Shown here one piece after another: positions 5,167-6,691 of a stretch of 6,691 nucleotides of DNA. The DNA is from Zoogloeaceae bacterium (GTDB lineage: Bacteria > Pseudomonadota > Gammaproteobacteria > Burkholderiales > Rhodocyclaceae). The position numbers were made by a program, and so were the translations under genes. The stretch is taken from assembly GCA_031273145.1 (NCBI GenBank), contig JAISSL010000263.1, positions 1-6,691 on the forward strand, read 5' to 3'. The notes under the pieces were generated by a model. It saw nothing but the letters and a program-made list of their open reading frames with translations. It did no database searches and was not told where the DNA came from. Each line of letters begins with the position of its first letter. Positions within the stretch are counted from its first letter, which is position 1.

Positions 5167-6174
5167 CTAGACTTGGGGAAGGAAAAGGTAGTTATGATGA
5201 GGATAAGAGATGGGCGTTTGATAACCCATCGTGCTGCAAAAATCCTTAACAAAGGCAGCATTTTCACGAAATGCTTCGATAAAAAGGATGGGTTTGTGAG
5301 TGAGCAAGGTCTTGTGTGCGCCTGTTAATACCTGGAGTTCAAATCCTTCCGCGTCTATCTTGACGAAGTGTATCTTTTCTTCGTTGAGCGCAAGGCTGTC
5401 AAGTGTAACGAACTTGAATGGAGTTTTCGCTCTCCTCTCTTCTCCTTGTTCTGCGCTCTCGAAGCTGGTTCCACCCAAATTGCCAAATTTGAATGCAGCT
5501 ATGAGTACATGTTCGTTTTTGTCACCCAAACCAAGATGGTGCGCGACAATAGTCTCTTCAAGACCGTTCAGCCGAATGTTTTCCTGGAGAACTCGATATG
5601 TCATGGGAAGCGGCTCAAAGCTGTGAATTCGTTTCGCCCCGCTGTGTATTGCCCAATAGAGGCTGTGGTTGCCTAAGTTTGCGCCAATGTCTAGAATGGT
5701 GCTTCCTTCCGGGAGATAGCGTTGCAAGTCATCCAACATTTCTTGCTCGAAAAACCGCCGTTCTTCTACCAAGAATCTTTGAATAGAATCACCAGGGTAG
5801 AATGGAACATAAAATTTTGTGCCGCATGGCAATTCAATCACATCCTGGTTGTTTTGCAGAGAAATCTTGTTGCACAGTTGTAACATTTGCATGTTGAGCG
5901 CACGCAGATAGGCTTTCAGACTGCCGGGGCGACGAATGGTAAAACAGCGGAAAAATCTGTAACATTTCACAGAAACCGCGCTTCCTAAATCCTCCCTCCA
6001 TGTTATCAGGATAGGAAAACCGAAAAGACGATATGAAACCCGCTTCGCGCCATCTCTCCTTTTCAAAAAGGGAATACCGAAAAGACAATACGCATGTTGA
6101 TTGTACCTTATGAAATTAAAATGCGTGGGTTTGGGGGGTAACTCCTTGATTTCAAAGGGTTTTATGGGAAGCAT
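5167..6174 (-). CDS. FkbM-family SAM-dependent methyltransferase
   Basis: A 335-residue protein with a C-terminal FkbM methyltransferase domain, a family that often methylates sugars or other small groups of polysaccharides and natural products. The SAM-binding motif I is ILDIGANLGNHSLYW (160-174). FEPLP (186-190) supplies the acidic residue after strand 2. Family motifs TLDSL (257-261), VKIDAEGFE (271-279) and ILFIEAF (296-302) follow. The N-terminal 110 residues are not part of the domain and contain a degenerate repeated motif, YxLFGxPxL, at about 29, 48 and 72. The start at 6174 is chosen because AGGAG (6186-6182 on this strand) lies 7 nt upstream; an ATG at 6180 touches that site and one at 6237 lacks it. 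Two sampled 60-nt lines are about 47% G+C, against 57-67% in thiL, suggesting acquisition. The substrate is unknown; surface glycan is a guess. Confidence 0.88.
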   Translation of the reverse strand: MLPIKPFEIKELPPKPTHFNFIRYNQHAYCLFGIPFLKRRDGAKRVSYRLFGFPILITWREDLGSAVSVKCYRFFRCFTIRRPGSLKAYLRALNMQMLQLCNKISLQNNQDVIELPCGTKFYVPFYPGDSIQRFLVEERRFFEQEMLDDLQRYLPEGSTILDIGANLGNHSLYWAIHSGAKRIHSFEPLPMTYRVLQENIRLNGLEETIVAHHLGLGDKNEHVLIAAFKFGNLGGTSFESAEQGEERRAKTPFKFVTLDSLALNEEKIHFVKIDAEGFELQVLTGAHKTLLTHKPILFIEAFRENAAFVKDFCSTMGYQTPISYPHHNYLFLPQV

Positions 6175-6228
6175 GGTCATTCTCCTGAAAAAATGCCGGA
6201 AGGGAACATCCCGTCCTTTAGCATGACA

Positions 6229-6257
6229 ATTGTACAAGTGAAATTATTATTTGGAAA
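6229..6257 (-). promoter_or_regulatory. Candidate fkbM promoter
   Basis: Reading the minus strand, TTTCCA (6257-6252, 4 of 6 to the -35 consensus) is followed after 17 nt by TACAAT (6234-6229, 5 of 6). It lies in an A+T-rich stretch and would start transcription about 50 nt before the fkbM ATG. This would let fkbM be expressed independently of the upstream ygfX-like gene. Confidence 0.4.
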
Positions 6258-6295
6258 ATGTTTTTTTCAATCTCCGTCCGCAAGGATACGGCAAA

Positions 6296-6691
6296 TCAAC
6301 CACTTTTCTGTCCCCAGCGCAACCAGATATTCAGCCGCCGCAGGTTATCCGTCCCATCTGCCTTAAAACTGTCGGCAAGCAAAACCAGTGTGCCGCCGAC
6401 GGATGCCTCCTCTGCCTGCCAGGAAAAAACGATAAGCCACGGCAGCGCCAACGCGCCCGAAGCAGGACGCGCCAAAAGCTGATTTTCCGGCGTGTCGTCT
6501 GTCAAATCAAATGCGTGCGAGAAGCGCAAACGCCCATCTGCCGCCAGAATAATCCGTTTTGGCTGATGAGCAAGCGCGCGAAGTGCAGTCCAGAAATTCC
6601 CGACCAGAAACAACAGAAAAAGTGTCTGTCCCCAAAGCGACCAAGGGGAAAAAAGCCCGCCTGCCGCCGCAAGCCCATGTACTACCCACAA
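6296..6691 (-). CDS. ygfX: YgfX/CptA-like membrane protein, 5' end cut
   Basis: The last 132 codons of a gene that enters from the right edge; the true start lies outside, probably about 20 codons further. Visible similarity to E. coli YgfX (CptA) includes HGLAAA and PW in the first helix, a second hydrophobic stretch (LFLLFLVGNFW), the DGRLRF strand, and the ending LLADSF followed by DNLRRLNIWLRW, which parallels the AADS...LRRIL ending of YgfX. An insertion (about DDTPENQLLARPASG) makes this protein somewhat longer. YgfX is an inner-membrane protein usually encoded next to sdhE/ygfY; in E. coli it has been described as a toxin acting on FtsZ and MreB, though that role is debated. The partner gene would be expected beyond the right edge. 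The 121-nt gap to fkbM shows no clear terminator. Confidence 0.75.
   Translation of the reverse strand: MWVVHGLAAAGGLFSPWSLWGQTLFLLFLVGNFWTALRALAHQPKRIILAADGRLRFSHAFDLTDDTPENQLLARPASGALALPWLIVFSWQAEEASVGGTLVLLADSFKADGTDNLRRLNIWLRWGQKSG

Noticed and set aside
5020..5328. Plus-strand open frame overlapping the 3' end of fkbM
   Set aside because: It reads through the REP-like palindrome and antisense to a clear methyltransferase gene, without a ribosome-binding site.

Overview
The window looks like chromosomal DNA of a flagellated Gram-negative proteobacterium, most likely a betaproteobacterium. This is inferred from FliO/FliP/FliQ and ThiL of proteobacterial type and from a YgfX (CptA-like) protein, a family known from beta- and gammaproteobacteria. 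The species cannot be named from the sequence.

Left part (1-1565): a gene-poor stretch of about 466 nt with two candidate promoters and several short perfect hairpins leads into two consecutive plus-strand genes. Both encode membrane proteins with the same N-terminal zinc ribbon (two CxxC pairs) and a Pro/Gln-rich linker. The first carries a DUF2569-type four-helix membrane domain, the second a TM2 domain. The zinc-ribbon head and its ribosome-binding region are clearly duplicated at DNA level.

Middle part (1566-4205): fliO, fliP and fliQ overlap or abut and encode core parts of the flagellar export gate. The usual next gene, fliR, is absent. FliQ carries a short C-terminal extension and is followed after 45 nt by thiL (thiamine-monophosphate kinase). 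A matching short element (six T, then GTCTGCAAGAC, then CGCAAGAC) sits just before fliO and again just before thiL, so it brackets fliOPQ.

Right part (4202-6691): a VapBC toxin-antitoxin module follows thiL. Its promoter/operator region overlaps the thiL stop codon, and the pgpA gene that often follows thiL in proteobacteria is not there. A 245-nt gap holds a REP-like palindrome with a 5' GTAG. On the minus strand lie an FkbM-family methyltransferase, lower in G+C where sampled and with a repeated N-terminal motif, and the 3' part of a ygfX/cptA-like gene that runs off the right edge.

The core genes (fliOPQ, thiL, ygfX) are thus separated by accessory material (vapBC, REP-like element, fkbM). 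No wholly new multi-gene system is evident. The most distinctive signals are the duplicated zinc-ribbon module, the repeated element around fliOPQ with the missing fliR, the vapBC operator laid over the end of thiL, and the hairpin-rich leader.
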